A model generated the notes under the pieces. It did not search any database. It was not told where the DNA came from and saw only the letters and a program-made list of their open reading frames with translations. The translations under genes and the position numbers were made by a program. From Oerskovia sp042887685 (GTDB lineage Bacteria; Actinomycetota; Actinomycetes; Actinomycetales; Cellulomonadaceae), in contig NZ_JBHVOS010000005.1 of NCBI RefSeq assembly GCF_042887685.1, forward strand, positions 62,001 through 126,000: 64,000 bases of DNA, read 5' to 3'. Shown one piece after another: positions 40,907-50,545 of the stretch (the first letter of the stretch is position 1; every line of letters begins with the position of its first letter).

Positions 40907-43249
40907 TCAGCCCTCCTCGGGCCGTGCCCCTCGGTCGGCCCGTTCCGCGGGTGACCTCAGCCTGGCCCACACGAGCTTGCCCGAGCCGGCCGGCCGCCAC
41001 CCCCAGTCCGCGAGGCGCTCGACGATCTGCATCCCGAACCCGCCCATGCGGTGCACGTGGCCGTCGGTCGACACGGGAGGAGCAGGGTTCGAGTCCTCGA
41101 CCTCGACGCGCAGACCGTCCCCGGTGTCGAAGAGCCGCAGCGCGAGGTGCCCCCACCCGTGCAGGACGCCGTTCGCGACGAGCTCGGACACCACGAGCTC
41201 GGCGTTGGCGCTGTCGCCGAGGTCCCACGCCTGACACGTGCGCAGGACCGCGTGCCGTGCCCGCCCGATCGACGCGGGCTCGCTCGGCAGGAGCCACCGT
41301 CGGCTCCGCGGGCTCAGGGCCGACGTCACGGGATCCGTGACGGGGTCGGGGACCCGGACCACGACGAGCGCGACGTCGTCCTCGGGTGCGTCGGCGAGAC
41401 GTGACAGGAGCTCCTCGCCGATCCCCGCGGAGTCGATCGCCGTGATCGCCCGGGTCGCCTCCACCAGGGCGTCGAGGCCCACGCGCAGCGCGCGGTCCCG
41501 GCGCTCGATGAGACCGTCGGTGTAGAAGAGCAGGACGTCCCCCGGCTGCAGGTCCGCCCGCCCCGTCGCGCGGGTCCCGACCCCGAACCCGACGAGCGAA
41601 CCGCCCGCCTCGTTCAGCTGCGTGACCTCCCCGTCCCGCAGGAGCAGCGGCGGCAGGTGCCCGGCCCGCGAGTACTCGATCGTCCAGCGCTGACCGTCCG
41701 CCCCGCCGCGGTCCTCGGTGCGCGGCTCGTCGGTGCCGGGCTCCTCGGCGCCGTCCTCGGGCGGCTGCTGCTCGCCGTGCCGCACGAGCGACGCGTAGAC
41801 GAGGCTCGCCGACCGCGGGATGCGCATGCCCACCACGAGCTGGTCCACGCGTTCGAGCACGGGCCCGGGCGTCGTGAGCTCGTACGCGTAGGAACGCACG
41901 ACCGACCTGAGCTGCCCCATGGCCGCGGCCGCCTCGACGTCGTGCCCCACGACGTCCCCGATGACCAGCCCGACGACGTCGGGCGTGATCTGCAGGACGT
42001 CGTACCAGTCGCCGCCCACCTGGGCGTGCTCGGAGTTGGGCGCGTAGTACGTCCAGACGTCGAGCCCCGTCACGTCCGCCTGCTCGGGCAGCATCGCGCG
42101 CTGCAGGGTCTCCGCGAGGCGGTGCTCCCGGGCGTAGAGACGCACGTTGTCGATCGCGAGACCGGCTCGCCTCGCGAGGGTGCGCAGGACCGCGTCGGCG
42201 CTCTCCGGGTCCGTCGTCGTCCCGGGTGAGGCCGGCAGGCCGCTCGTCGCGAGCAGCCCCAGGACGCGGCGGCGTCCGGCGATCGCGTGGAGCAGCACCT
42301 CGCGGGGCGCGCCCGCGAGCGTGGAGGTGCGCTGCCGCACGTCGCGGCTCAGCCAGCCCGACGCCGACCACTGCGGGTAGTCCGCCGACAGGTCGAGCCG
42401 GACAGGGCCCTCGATCCGTCCGTCGAGCAGGTCCTGCACCGTGTCCTGGAGGTCGATCACGGTCCCCGGGACCAGGAGGGCCGGGCCCGTCGCGTCGCCC
42501 AGCGCGTCGGTCTGCCCCATGGCCCCCTCGACGATGCCCGCACCGTCGGCGATGTACCGGCCGTGGCGCTGCCCGCGCCCGCTCGGTGGTGTCGTGGTGT
42601 CGATGCCCTCGGCGAACCGGAGCCCGTCGTCGTTCATGTAGAAGCCGGCCCACTCCACGAGCGCCCCCTCGAGGACGTCGCAGATCTCCCGCAGCGCGAG
42701 CGGGTAGTCCAGGTCGTTGAGGAGGTCCGAGGTCTCGGTGATGATCGCGAGCCCGGCACGCTTGCGGCGTTCGAGCTCGAGCGAGGCGAGCTGCGCCGCC
42801 GACCGGTCGACGTGCTCGGTGAGGTCGACCATCGAGCCCGCCCAGTGACCGACCTCGCCACCGGCCTCGTCGACCGGCGCGAGCGTGAGCTGCACCCAGA
42901 TCATCGACCCGTCGTGGCGCTCGTGCTGCACGGTGCGCTTGACCTCGCGGCCCTCGAGGACCCCCGCCCGGAAGTGCTCGGCCTCGGACTGGTCCGCGAG
43001 GAGGTCCGACAGGAACTGCGGCCGACGCCCGACGACCTCGTCGGTCGAGTAGCCCGTGAGCCTGCTGAACGCGTCGTTGACCCAGAGCACGGGCATCCCC
43101 CCGGAGGCCGGGCCCAGGAGGAACGCCGCGACGCCCGCACGCTGGACCGCACGAGCGAGGGTCTCCGCCCCGCCGTCCGGCAGCGCCGCGCCACCGGCAC
43201 GCGGAACGTGGCCCCAGGAGCCCAGACCCAGGCTCGACGAGCCGACCAT
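40907..43249 (-). CDS. PAS-GAF-PP2C (SpoIIE) phosphatase with HATPase domain
   Basis: A 780-residue soluble regulator of a partner-switching system. Residues 30-150 form a PAS domain (PVLWVNDAFSRLTGYS), 160-375 a GAF-like sensor (ALREICDVLEGALVEW), and 390-625 a PP2C phosphatase with GGDWYDVLQ at 411 and VGLVIGDVVGHDVEAAA. Residues 650-770 hold an anti-sigma-type HATPase (NAELVVSELVANGVLHGWG; GGFGMQIVERLADWG). It can thus both dephosphorylate STAS antagonists and, perhaps, phosphorylate them. ATG 43249 follows GGAGG. It is divergent from the STAS gene at 43364. Confidence 0.9.
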   Translation of the reverse strand: MVGSSSLGLGSWGHVPRAGGAALPDGGAETLARAVQRAGVAAFLLGPASGGMPVLWVNDAFSRLTGYSTDEVVGRRPQFLSDLLADQSEAEHFRAGVLEGREVKRTVQHERHDGSMIWVQLTLAPVDEAGGEVGHWAGSMVDLTEHVDRSAAQLASLELERRKRAGLAIITETSDLLNDLDYPLALREICDVLEGALVEWAGFYMNDDGLRFAEGIDTTTPPSGRGQRHGRYIADGAGIVEGAMGQTDALGDATGPALLVPGTVIDLQDTVQDLLDGRIEGPVRLDLSADYPQWSASGWLSRDVRQRTSTLAGAPREVLLHAIAGRRRVLGLLATSGLPASPGTTTDPESADAVLRTLARRAGLAIDNVRLYAREHRLAETLQRAMLPEQADVTGLDVWTYYAPNSEHAQVGGDWYDVLQITPDVVGLVIGDVVGHDVEAAAAMGQLRSVVRSYAYELTTPGPVLERVDQLVVGMRIPRSASLVYASLVRHGEQQPPEDGAEEPGTDEPRTEDRGGADGQRWTIEYSRAGHLPPLLLRDGEVTQLNEAGGSLVGFGVGTRATGRADLQPGDVLLFYTDGLIERRDRALRVGLDALVEATRAITAIDSAGIGEELLSRLADAPEDDVALVVVRVPDPVTDPVTSALSPRSRRWLLPSEPASIGRARHAVLRTCQAWDLGDSANAELVVSELVANGVLHGWGHLALRLFDTGDGLRVEVEDSNPAPPVSTDGHVHRMGGFGMQIVERLADWGWRPAGSGKLVWARLRSPAERADRGARPEEG

Positions 43250-43363
43250 TTCCACCTCCGAACGACACTGCCGTGAGCGCGTTACTGTCCCGAGTGGACA
43301 TTCAACCGTAGATTGGTGATCTCCGAGACCTGTGCGGGTCCGGTCCACGCTGGGAGGAGCAAC

Positions 43364-43819
43364 GTGCGCGACGGTAACACCACGGCTGGTAGCGAGCCCG
43401 AGGACCCCGAACTCGGGGCGAGCGGCGTCGTCACGGACCAGGCCGATCCTGCGAGCGTCCACGTCATCGTCGGGGCGACCCGAGCACGGATCGTCCTGTC
43501 GGGAGAGATCGACGCCGATCTCGGCGCCGATCTCCTGGACGCGACGGCCGACGCAGAGGCCACGGGCCTGCCCGTCGAGATCGACGCCCATCACGTGACC
43601 TTCATGGACTCCTCGGGCGTCGCCTTCCTCGCGCGGCTCGCGACGCGCGGCCCGCACCGGGTCCGGGTGCTGCGCGCCCCGCCCACGGTGCGGTTCCTCC
43701 TGGAGGTCACGCGAATCGGGGACATGCTCGACATCGTCGACGAGGACCCCGGCTTCGACCTTCCCGACGGCGTCACGCACCTCAACGGGAGCCGTCGCCT
43801 CCCGCGCACCGACCGCTGA
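43364..43819 (+). CDS. STAS-domain anti-sigma factor antagonist
   Basis: A 151-residue protein with an acidic, disordered N-terminus (GSEPEDPELGAS) and one STAS domain. ARIVLSGEIDADLGADLL precedes the target Ser in TFMDSSGVAFLARLA; RFLLEVTRIGDML ends the fold. GTG 43364 follows GGAGG. TAGATT at 43309-43314 may be its -10. It shares a 114-bp divergent region with the SpoIIE-type phosphatase. Confidence 0.87.
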   Translation: MRDGNTTAGSEPEDPELGASGVVTDQADPASVHVIVGATRARIVLSGEIDADLGADLLDATADAEATGLPVEIDAHHVTFMDSSGVAFLARLATRGPHRVRVLRAPPTVRFLLEVTRIGDMLDIVDEDPGFDLPDGVTHLNGSRRLPRTDR

Positions 43820-43875
43820 GGCGGACCGCCCGGCCCACGCTCCGCCGTCGGGCTCGCGCGTCCCGGACGACACGC

Positions 43876-43909
43876 AGCAGGCCCCGGTCCTGACGGACCG
43901 GGGCCTGCT
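43876..43909. terminator. bidirectional terminator
   Basis: Perfect 15-bp stem (AGCAGGCCCCGGTCC) with a TGAC loop between the STAS gene and fbaA. Confidence 0.88.
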
Positions 43910-43970
43910 GGCACTCCAGGTGGCGGGACGTCCCGCCGGGGTCACCGCCCTGGCGGGCGGCTCACCGGGT

Positions 43971-44993
<1,023 letters not shown>

Positions 44994-45056
44994 CTGCAGA
45001 ACTCCAATGACGGAAGGAGGTGGGTGCCGACGACACTGCCGCGCGCCCTGTTATCC

Positions 45057-45073
45057 CCATGATTTTGTCATGG
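45057..45073. promoter_or_regulatory. palindrome in the fbaA promoter region
   Basis: CCATGA and TCATGG flank TTTTG, an unusually AT-rich spot 64 nt upstream of the fbaA start. It may be an operator; the protein is unknown. Confidence 0.4.
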
Positions 45074-45163
45074 ATCCCTACCGGGGGTGTCGTCCGTCCC
45101 TCAGATGGACGCTCGTCACCACGGGTTGGGACGTCTCACGGAGCGGGCTGCAGGGCCGACCCG

Positions 45164-45964
45164 TCAGGGGACCACGAGGTGCTGCGTGACCCACGCGTGC
45201 ATCGCGATCGCCGCCGCGGCGCCCGCGTTGATCGACCGCGTCGACCCGTGCTGCGTGATGTGCAGGACGTCGCGGCTCGCCGCGCGCGCCTCCATGGACA
45301 GGCCGGTGCTCTCCTGGCCGAACAGCAGCACGCACTCGGGCGGGAACGCGTACCCCTCGAGGGGGATCGAGCCCGGGACGTTGTCGATCCCGATGACGGG
45401 GATGCCCGCGCCCTCGCGGGCGGTCGCGGCCCAGGTCAGCAGGTCCTCGACCTGCGGGTGGTGGCTCACGTGCTGGTAGCGGTCAGTGACCATGGCGCCA
45501 CGACGGTTCCAGCGTCGTCGCCCCACGATGTGCACCCCGGCCGCGTTGAACGCGTTCGCGGTGCGCACGACCGAGCCGATGTTGAGGTCGTGGCCCCAGT
45601 TCTCGATCGCGACGTGCAGGCGCCGGTCGCGCGGCCTGCGCGCGTCCATGTCCGCGACGACCGCCTCGACCGTCCAGTAGCGGTAGGCGTCCACGACGTT
45701 GCGGCGGTCGCCGTGCTCCAGGAGCTCGACGTCGTAGCGCGGGTCGGTCGGCCACGCCGCCCTGCCCCCGGGCCAGGGACCGACGCCCACCTCGACCTCG
45801 TCCTCACCACGGGGGGTCGGGTCGCCGGACTCGATCTGCCCGTCGGGCGTGGTCGGCCCGTCAGGCGTGGTCGGCCCGTCGGGGGCGATCTGCCCGTCGG
45901 GCGTGTTCGGCCCGTCGGGCCGGGGCTCGGGCTGGGACTCGGGCTGCGCGGGGCGGGCTGTCAC
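45164..45964 (-). CDS. SpoU/TrmH-family RNA 2'-O-methyltransferase
   Basis: A 266-residue SPOUT methylase. Residues 1-75 are a Pro/Asp/Gly-rich, repetitive leader. IENWGHDLNIGSVVRTANAF, HIVGRRRWNRRG, LFGQESTGLS and STRSINAGAAAAIAMH are motifs 1-3 with the knot. It methylates a ribose in rRNA or tRNA; the target is unknown. GTG 45964 begins the frame used here. The leader carries tandem GPTTPD units. Confidence 0.88.
   Translation of the reverse strand: MTARPAQPESQPEPRPDGPNTPDGQIAPDGPTTPDGPTTPDGQIESGDPTPRGEDEVEVGVGPWPGGRAAWPTDPRYDVELLEHGDRRNVVDAYRYWTVEAVVADMDARRPRDRRLHVAIENWGHDLNIGSVVRTANAFNAAGVHIVGRRRWNRRGAMVTDRYQHVSHHPQVEDLLTWAATAREGAGIPVIGIDNVPGSIPLEGYAFPPECVLLFGQESTGLSMEARAASRDVLHITQHGSTRSINAGAAAAIAMHAWVTQHLVVP
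45834..45921. repeat. tandem coding repeat in the SpoU methylase leader
   Basis: Five degenerate units around GCCCGTCGGGCGTGGTCG encode PDGQI, PDGPT and PDGPN steps. Copy number is likely to vary between strains. Confidence 0.8.
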
Positions 45965-46116
45965 GGTCCCATTGTCGCGGGTCCCGACCACGGCGCCGCG
46001 GCCGACCCCGGTCGTGGCGCACGGTGCGGACGGCCCCCACGTCCCGAAGGTGCGATCCACCCACGATGTTCACGGTCGCGCCACGCGGGCCCGGGCCTGC
46101 GCGGCAGCGCGCCCAC

Positions 46117-46122
46117 TACGCT
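46117..46122 (+). promoter_or_regulatory. -10 element TACGCT, leaderless dedA-like gene
   Basis: TACGCT is followed by six nt and GTG 46129 with no ribosome site. Confidence 0.5.
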
Positions 46123-46128
46123 GGGTGC

Positions 46129-47010
46129 GTGCTCACCGACCTGCTCACGTCCACGCTGCCCGACGCCACGGCCGCGCTCGCCGCCGTCGACGGGAGCCAC
46201 GTGGTCGCCCTGGGGCCCGACTGGCTCGACGCGCGGAACATGATCAGCGGGTTCATCGAGCGCTTCGGCGTCTACGCGGTGTTCGGCATCATCGCCGTGG
46301 TCTTCATCGAGACCGGCCTGCTCTTCCCGTTCCTGCCGGGCGACTCGCTGCTGTTCACCGCGGGCCTCCTCGTCGCGCAGGACGAGCTGAACCTGTCGAT
46401 CTGGCTCGTGTGCGGCATGATCTTCGCCGCCGCATTCCTGGGCGACCAGCTCGCGTACCTGATCGGCAACAAGATCGGTCCGCGGCTCTTCAAGCCCGAC
46501 GCACGCGTCCTGAAGACCAAGTACATCGACCAGGCCCACGACTACTTCGAGCGGTTCGGCGGCCGCACCGTCATCCTCGCGCGCTTCGTCCCCTTCCTGC
46601 GGACGTTCGCACCCGTCGCGGCCGGCATGAGCGGCATGCGCTACCGCACGTTCGTGGTCTACAACCTGGTCGGTGCGTTCGTCTGGGGCGTCGGCGTGAC
46701 GCTGCTCGGCTACTGGCTCGGCAACGTCCAGTTCGTCAACGACCACATCGAGACGATCCTCGTGCTCATCGTCGCGATCTCCGTGATCCCCGTGGTCATC
46801 GAGGTGCTGCGCGCCCGCCGGGAGTCCCGTCGGGTCAAGGCCGAGGGCACGGGTGCCCTGGCGGACGCCGCGACCGTCTCCGAGCTCGCCACGTCGACCA
46901 CGGCCGCAGCGACTCCCACCGCGCTCCCCACCGAGGCGACGACCGCACCGGTGACACGACCCGAGAAGTCGACGGACGCCGTCGAGCACTCCCCCGGAAA
47001 GGACGACTGA
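46129..47010 (+). CDS. DedA-family membrane protein
   Basis: A 293-residue protein with about five membrane helices. FIETGLLFPFLPGDSLLFTAG, AFLGDQLAYLIGNKIG, FGGRTVILARFVPFLRTFAP and AGMSGMRYRTFVVYN are the DedA signatures (GDS, FxRFxPxxRT). Family members flip undecaprenyl phosphate or other lipids and affect membrane potential. A Thr/Ala-rich cytosolic tail of 60 residues ends it. The stop shares a base with the next start (TGATG). Confidence 0.9.
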   Translation: MLTDLLTSTLPDATAALAAVDGSHVVALGPDWLDARNMISGFIERFGVYAVFGIIAVVFIETGLLFPFLPGDSLLFTAGLLVAQDELNLSIWLVCGMIFAAAFLGDQLAYLIGNKIGPRLFKPDARVLKTKYIDQAHDYFERFGGRTVILARFVPFLRTFAPVAAGMSGMRYRTFVVYNLVGAFVWGVGVTLLGYWLGNVQFVNDHIETILVLIVAISVIPVVIEVLRARRESRRVKAEGTGALADAATVSELATSTTAAATPTALPTEATTAPVTRPEKSTDAVEHSPGKDD

Positions 47011-47783
47011 TGCCTCGCGTGATCGAGAGCTGGCTCACCGACATGGACGGCGTGCTCGTCCACGAGGGCCACGCCATCCCCGGCGCCCCGGAGTTCATCC
47101 GGGCCCTGCGGGACAAGGAGCGCCCGTTCCTGATCCTCACGAACAACTCGATCTTCACGGCACGCGACCTGCGCGCGCGGCTCGCGACCTCGGGCATCGA
47201 GGTGCCCGAGGAGTCGATCTGGACGTCCGCCCTGGCCACGGCGCAGTTCCTGAGCGACCAGGTCCCCGGCGGCAGCGCCTACGCGATCGGCGAGGCGGGC
47301 CTGACCACGGCCCTGTACGAGGCCGGGTACACGCTCACCGAGTCGGACCCCGACTACGTCGTGCTGGGCGAGACCCGCACCTACTCGTTCGAGGCCATCA
47401 CCAAGGCCGTGCGCCTCATCCTGGGTGGCTCGCGGTTCATCTGCACCAACCCGGATACGACCGGCCCCTCGCAGCAGGGGCCGCTGCCCGCCACGGGTGC
47501 GGTCGCGGCCATGATCACCGCCGCGACGGGGCGCGAGCCCTACTTCGTGGGCAAGCCCAACCCCATGATGTTCCGGTCCGCGCTCAACCGCATCGACGCG
47601 CACTCCGAGACGACCGCCATGATCGGCGACCGCATGGACACCGACGTCGTGGCCGGGATCGAGGCGGGGCTCTACACGTACCTCGTCATGACGGGCTCGA
47701 CCAAGATCCACGAGGTCGACACCTTCCCGTTCCGCCCCAGCAAGGTCGTCGACTCGATCGCCGACCTCGTCGACCGCGTCTGA
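47010..47783 (+). CDS. HAD-IIA (NagD-like) phosphatase
   Basis: A 257-residue HAD hydrolase. The nucleophile and acid/base Asp pair is in WLTDMDGVLVHEG, ILTNNS is motif II, FVGKPNPMMF gives the Lys, and MIGDRMDTDVVAG motif IV. The C2 cap between residues 70 and 180 is the NagD type. It dephosphorylates small phosphates such as sugar or nucleoside monophosphates. It is coupled to the dedA-like gene. Confidence 0.9.
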   Translation: MPRVIESWLTDMDGVLVHEGHAIPGAPEFIRALRDKERPFLILTNNSIFTARDLRARLATSGIEVPEESIWTSALATAQFLSDQVPGGSAYAIGEAGLTTALYEAGYTLTESDPDYVVLGETRTYSFEAITKAVRLILGGSRFICTNPDTTGPSQQGPLPATGAVAAMITAATGREPYFVGKPNPMMFRSALNRIDAHSETTAMIGDRMDTDVVAGIEAGLYTYLVMTGSTKIHEVDTFPFRPSKVVDSIADLVDRV

Positions 47784-47874
47784 GGCTTCTGCGGCGGGCT
47801 GCCCCGCCACGCAGCCCCACCGCGACGTCGCCCCGCTGGCCCGCTGCCCGCTGCCCGCTGCCCCGGGCAGCGCA

Positions 47875-47913
47875 CCGCCCCGGCCCCCCGACCAGCTCGG
47901 GGTACCGGGGCGG
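47875..47913. terminator. bidirectional terminator between HAD and usp genes
   Basis: CCGCCCCGG (47875-47883) pairs with CCGGGGCGG (47905-47913). A GCTGCCC triple repeat precedes it. Confidence 0.65.
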
Positions 47914-47928
47914 CGGTCCGTGGACGCC

Positions 47929-48318
47929 TCAGGCCTTGACCGCCAGGACCGGGCAGCTCGCCCGGAGGAGGATCTGCTGAGGCGTGGAGCCGAGCACGAG
48001 CTTGCCCACCGGTGTCCGGCGGCGCAGGCCGACGACGATGAGCTCCGCGTCGACCTCCTCCGCGACCTCGAGGACCACGTCGGCCGGCAGGGCGCCGGAC
48101 TTCAGGTGGCGCACCTCGTGGCCGACCTGCGCCTCGTCGAGGATCTCGATGACGTGGGCCAGCTCGGCCTCGTCGGCCCACCGGGGGTCGACGAGCCGGT
48201 CCGCCCGCGTGGCGTTGACGATCACGACCTTCGACCCGAGCAGCGCGGCCGACCGGCCCGCTGCTCGGGCGCTGGCGGTCCCGAGGTCGCCGGGAGCGTA
48301 GGCGAGGACGACGGTCAT
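47929..48318 (-). CDS. universal stress protein (UspA family)
   Basis: A 129-residue single Usp domain. TVVLAYAPGDLGTASARAA opens it; ELIVVGLRRRTPVGKLVLGS and PQQILLRASCPVLAV form the ATP-type loop with GLRRR..G..LGS. ATG 48318 shares one base with the tctA stop (TGATG), so it is the last gene of the tricarboxylate transport operon, an uncommon but seen pairing. Confidence 0.92.
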   Translation of the reverse strand: MTVVLAYAPGDLGTASARAAGRSAALLGSKVVIVNATRADRLVDPRWADEAELAHVIEILDEAQVGHEVRHLKSGALPADVVLEVAEEVDAELIVVGLRRRTPVGKLVLGSTPQQILLRASCPVLAVKA

Positions 48319-49877
48319 CAGTTCACCTCCTGCGACTGGGATTCTTCACGGATCTCCTCGCCGAGCCGGGACAGCTCGACGTTGGCACGCTTCTCGCGGC
48401 TCTTGAGCCACAGGCCGAGGCCCACGATCACGAGGATCGAGACGTAGGCGGTGGCTGCGAACGGGCTCGTCACGAGGTACGAGAGGTCTCCCTGGCTGAT
48501 GGTCAGGGAGCGCCTCAGGCGATCCTCGGCCATGGGGCCCAGGATCATGCCGACCACCATGGGGGCCACGGGGTAGCCGTAGCGCCGCATGAAGAAGCCG
48601 ACCACACCGATGACGAGCAGGATGAGCACGTCGACCGGGGAGAAGTTGAGCGCATAGGACCCGAGCGCCCCGAACAGCAGGATGCCCGCGTACAGGTAGT
48701 GCCGGGGGATCTGCAGGACCTTGACCCACATGCCGACGAGCGGCAGGTTGAGGACGATCAGCATGAGGTTGCCGATGTAGAGGCTCGCGATGAGCGCCCA
48801 CACGAGCGACGACTGCGTCTGGAAGAGCATCGGCCCCGGCTGGATCCCGTACGACTGGAACGCGACGATGATGATGGCCGCGGTCGCGGTCGTGGGGAGC
48901 CCCAGGGTCAGGAGCGGGACGAGGACGCCCGAGGCTGCGGCGTTGTTCGCCGACTCCGGGCCTGCGACGCCCTCGATGGCGCCCTTGCCGAACTGGTCCT
49001 TGTGCTTGCCGGCGAGCTTGCGCTCGGTCGCGTACGACAGGAAGGTCGCCACGTCGGCGCCACCGGCCGGGATGGTCCCGACGGGGAAGCCGATCGCGGT
49101 GCCGCGGAGCCAGGGCTTCCACGAGCGGCGCCAGTCCTCGGGCTTCATCCAGGAGCGCCAGCCCTTCTCGACCGGGATGACGTGCACCGGTCCGTGCCGC
49201 AGGCGCGACGCCACGTAGAGCGCCTCGCCCACCGCGAACAGGCCCACGGCGACGATCACGACGCTGAGGCCGTCGGCGAGGTTCGGGACGCCGAACGTGA
49301 AGCGCTGCTGCCCGGTCAGGGTGTCCGTGCCCATGAGCCCCAGGAACAGGCCGAGGGCGAGGGCGACCATGCCGCGCGAGACGGACTTGCCGAGGAGCGC
49401 TCCCACCGTGATGAAGGCGACGATCATGAGCGCGAAGTAGTCGGGCTCGCCGAGCTGGACGGCCCACTTCGCCATGACGGGAGCCACGAGCGTCAGGAGG
49501 ACGGTCGCGATGGTGCCCGCGACGAACGACCCGATCGCGGCCGTGGCGAGTGCCGCGGCTCCGCGCCCGAGCCTGGCCATCTTGTGGCCCTCGAGCGCGG
49601 TCACGATCGAGGCCGACTCGCCCGGGGTGTTCAGCAGGATCGAGGTCGTCGACCCGCCGTACATGCCGCCGTAGTAGATGCCCGCGAACACGATGATCGC
49701 GGCCGTCGCGTCGAGCGAGTACGTCAGGGGCAGGAGCAGGGCGATGGTCATGGCGGGTCCGATGCCCGGCAGGACGCCGACCGCCGTCCCGATGAACACG
49801 CCGAACAGCGCGTAGAGCAGGTACACGGGCTGCGCGACCGTCGCGAAGCCCTCCATCAGTGCGGAGAGGTTATCCAC
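48318..49877 (-). CDS. tctA: tripartite tricarboxylate transporter, large permease TctA
   Basis: A 519-residue membrane protein with about 12 helices. GTAVGVLPGIGPAMTIALLLP, TTSILLNTPGESASIVTALEG, GGADVATFLSYATERKLA and LGLPTTATAAIIIVAF are the TctA duplicated Gly/Pro-rich signatures. With TctB and TctC it imports citrate or similar acids using the ion gradient. It overlaps the tctB end by 8 nt. Confidence 0.96.
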   Translation of the reverse strand: MDNLSALMEGFATVAQPVYLLYALFGVFIGTAVGVLPGIGPAMTIALLLPLTYSLDATAAIIVFAGIYYGGMYGGSTTSILLNTPGESASIVTALEGHKMARLGRGAAALATAAIGSFVAGTIATVLLTLVAPVMAKWAVQLGEPDYFALMIVAFITVGALLGKSVSRGMVALALGLFLGLMGTDTLTGQQRFTFGVPNLADGLSVVIVAVGLFAVGEALYVASRLRHGPVHVIPVEKGWRSWMKPEDWRRSWKPWLRGTAIGFPVGTIPAGGADVATFLSYATERKLAGKHKDQFGKGAIEGVAGPESANNAAASGVLVPLLTLGLPTTATAAIIIVAFQSYGIQPGPMLFQTQSSLVWALIASLYIGNLMLIVLNLPLVGMWVKVLQIPRHYLYAGILLFGALGSYALNFSPVDVLILLVIGVVGFFMRRYGYPVAPMVVGMILGPMAEDRLRRSLTISQGDLSYLVTSPFAATAYVSILVIVGLGLWLKSREKRANVELSRLGEEIREESQSQEVN

Positions 49878-50544
49878 GGAGGAAGCTCACCCCTTCAAGG
49901 AACGGGCCGGGGGGCAGCGACAGGCCGAGCAGCCCGCCGAAGACGAGCTGGATGATGAGGGCCAGGACGACCGCGAGCGCGATCGCACGCCACCACGGGC
50001 GGGCGCCGAGCACGATCGCCGACCCGCCGAAGAGCAGCGTCGCCGCGACCGGCCAGCCGGCGAGGTTGATCGTGTAGACGTGCGCCACGAAGATGACGCC
50101 GAGGAGAGCCACCGTCTTCCAGTCGGTCCTGACGTTCGGGTCGACGTCCTCGCCGTCGTCCTCCTCGCCGAACTTCCCGCGCAGGAGACCGACCAGGACG
50201 AGGACGCCCGAGATCAGCAGCAGGCCGCCGACGAGATAGGGGAAGGCGCGGGGGCCCATGGTGGTCGTCGACCCCGGGACCTGGATGGTCCCGGCGTCGA
50301 CGACCACGAACACGCCCAGGGCGATCGTCACCGCGGCGACGACGTACTCGCCGATCCGCCGCCTGGGAGCCGCGTCGGTGTGCGCCGCCGCGGCCCCCGA
50401 CGGCCCGGTCCCGCCGGTGAGCGGGACCTCTTCGGTCACCGGGACCTGGTCGCGCGCGTCGGCGCGAGGTTCCGTGGCGACCTGGGGGGAGGTCCCGCCC
50501 GGTGCGGGGGATTCACCGGGCGGGACGGGAGAGGACGGGGACAT
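49870..50544 (-). CDS. tctB: tripartite tricarboxylate transporter, small permease TctB
   Basis: A 224-residue protein. Residues 1-65 are a Pro/Ala-rich cytosolic start, longer than in most TctB. Four helices follow (YVVAAVTIALGVFVVVDAG, FPYLVGGLLLISGVLVLVGL, WKTVALLGVIFVAHVYTINL and IALAVVLALIIQLVFGGLLG). GPRAFPYLVG is the family motif. It lies 1 nt after tctC and overlaps tctA. Confidence 0.93.
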   Translation of the reverse strand: MSPSSPVPPGESPAPGGTSPQVATEPRADARDQVPVTEEVPLTGGTGPSGAAAAHTDAAPRRRIGEYVVAAVTIALGVFVVVDAGTIQVPGSTTTMGPRAFPYLVGGLLLISGVLVLVGLLRGKFGEEDDGEDVDPNVRTDWKTVALLGVIFVAHVYTINLAGWPVAATLLFGGSAIVLGARPWWRAIALAVVLALIIQLVFGGLLGLSLPPGPFLEGVSFLRG

Positions 50545-50545
50545 G

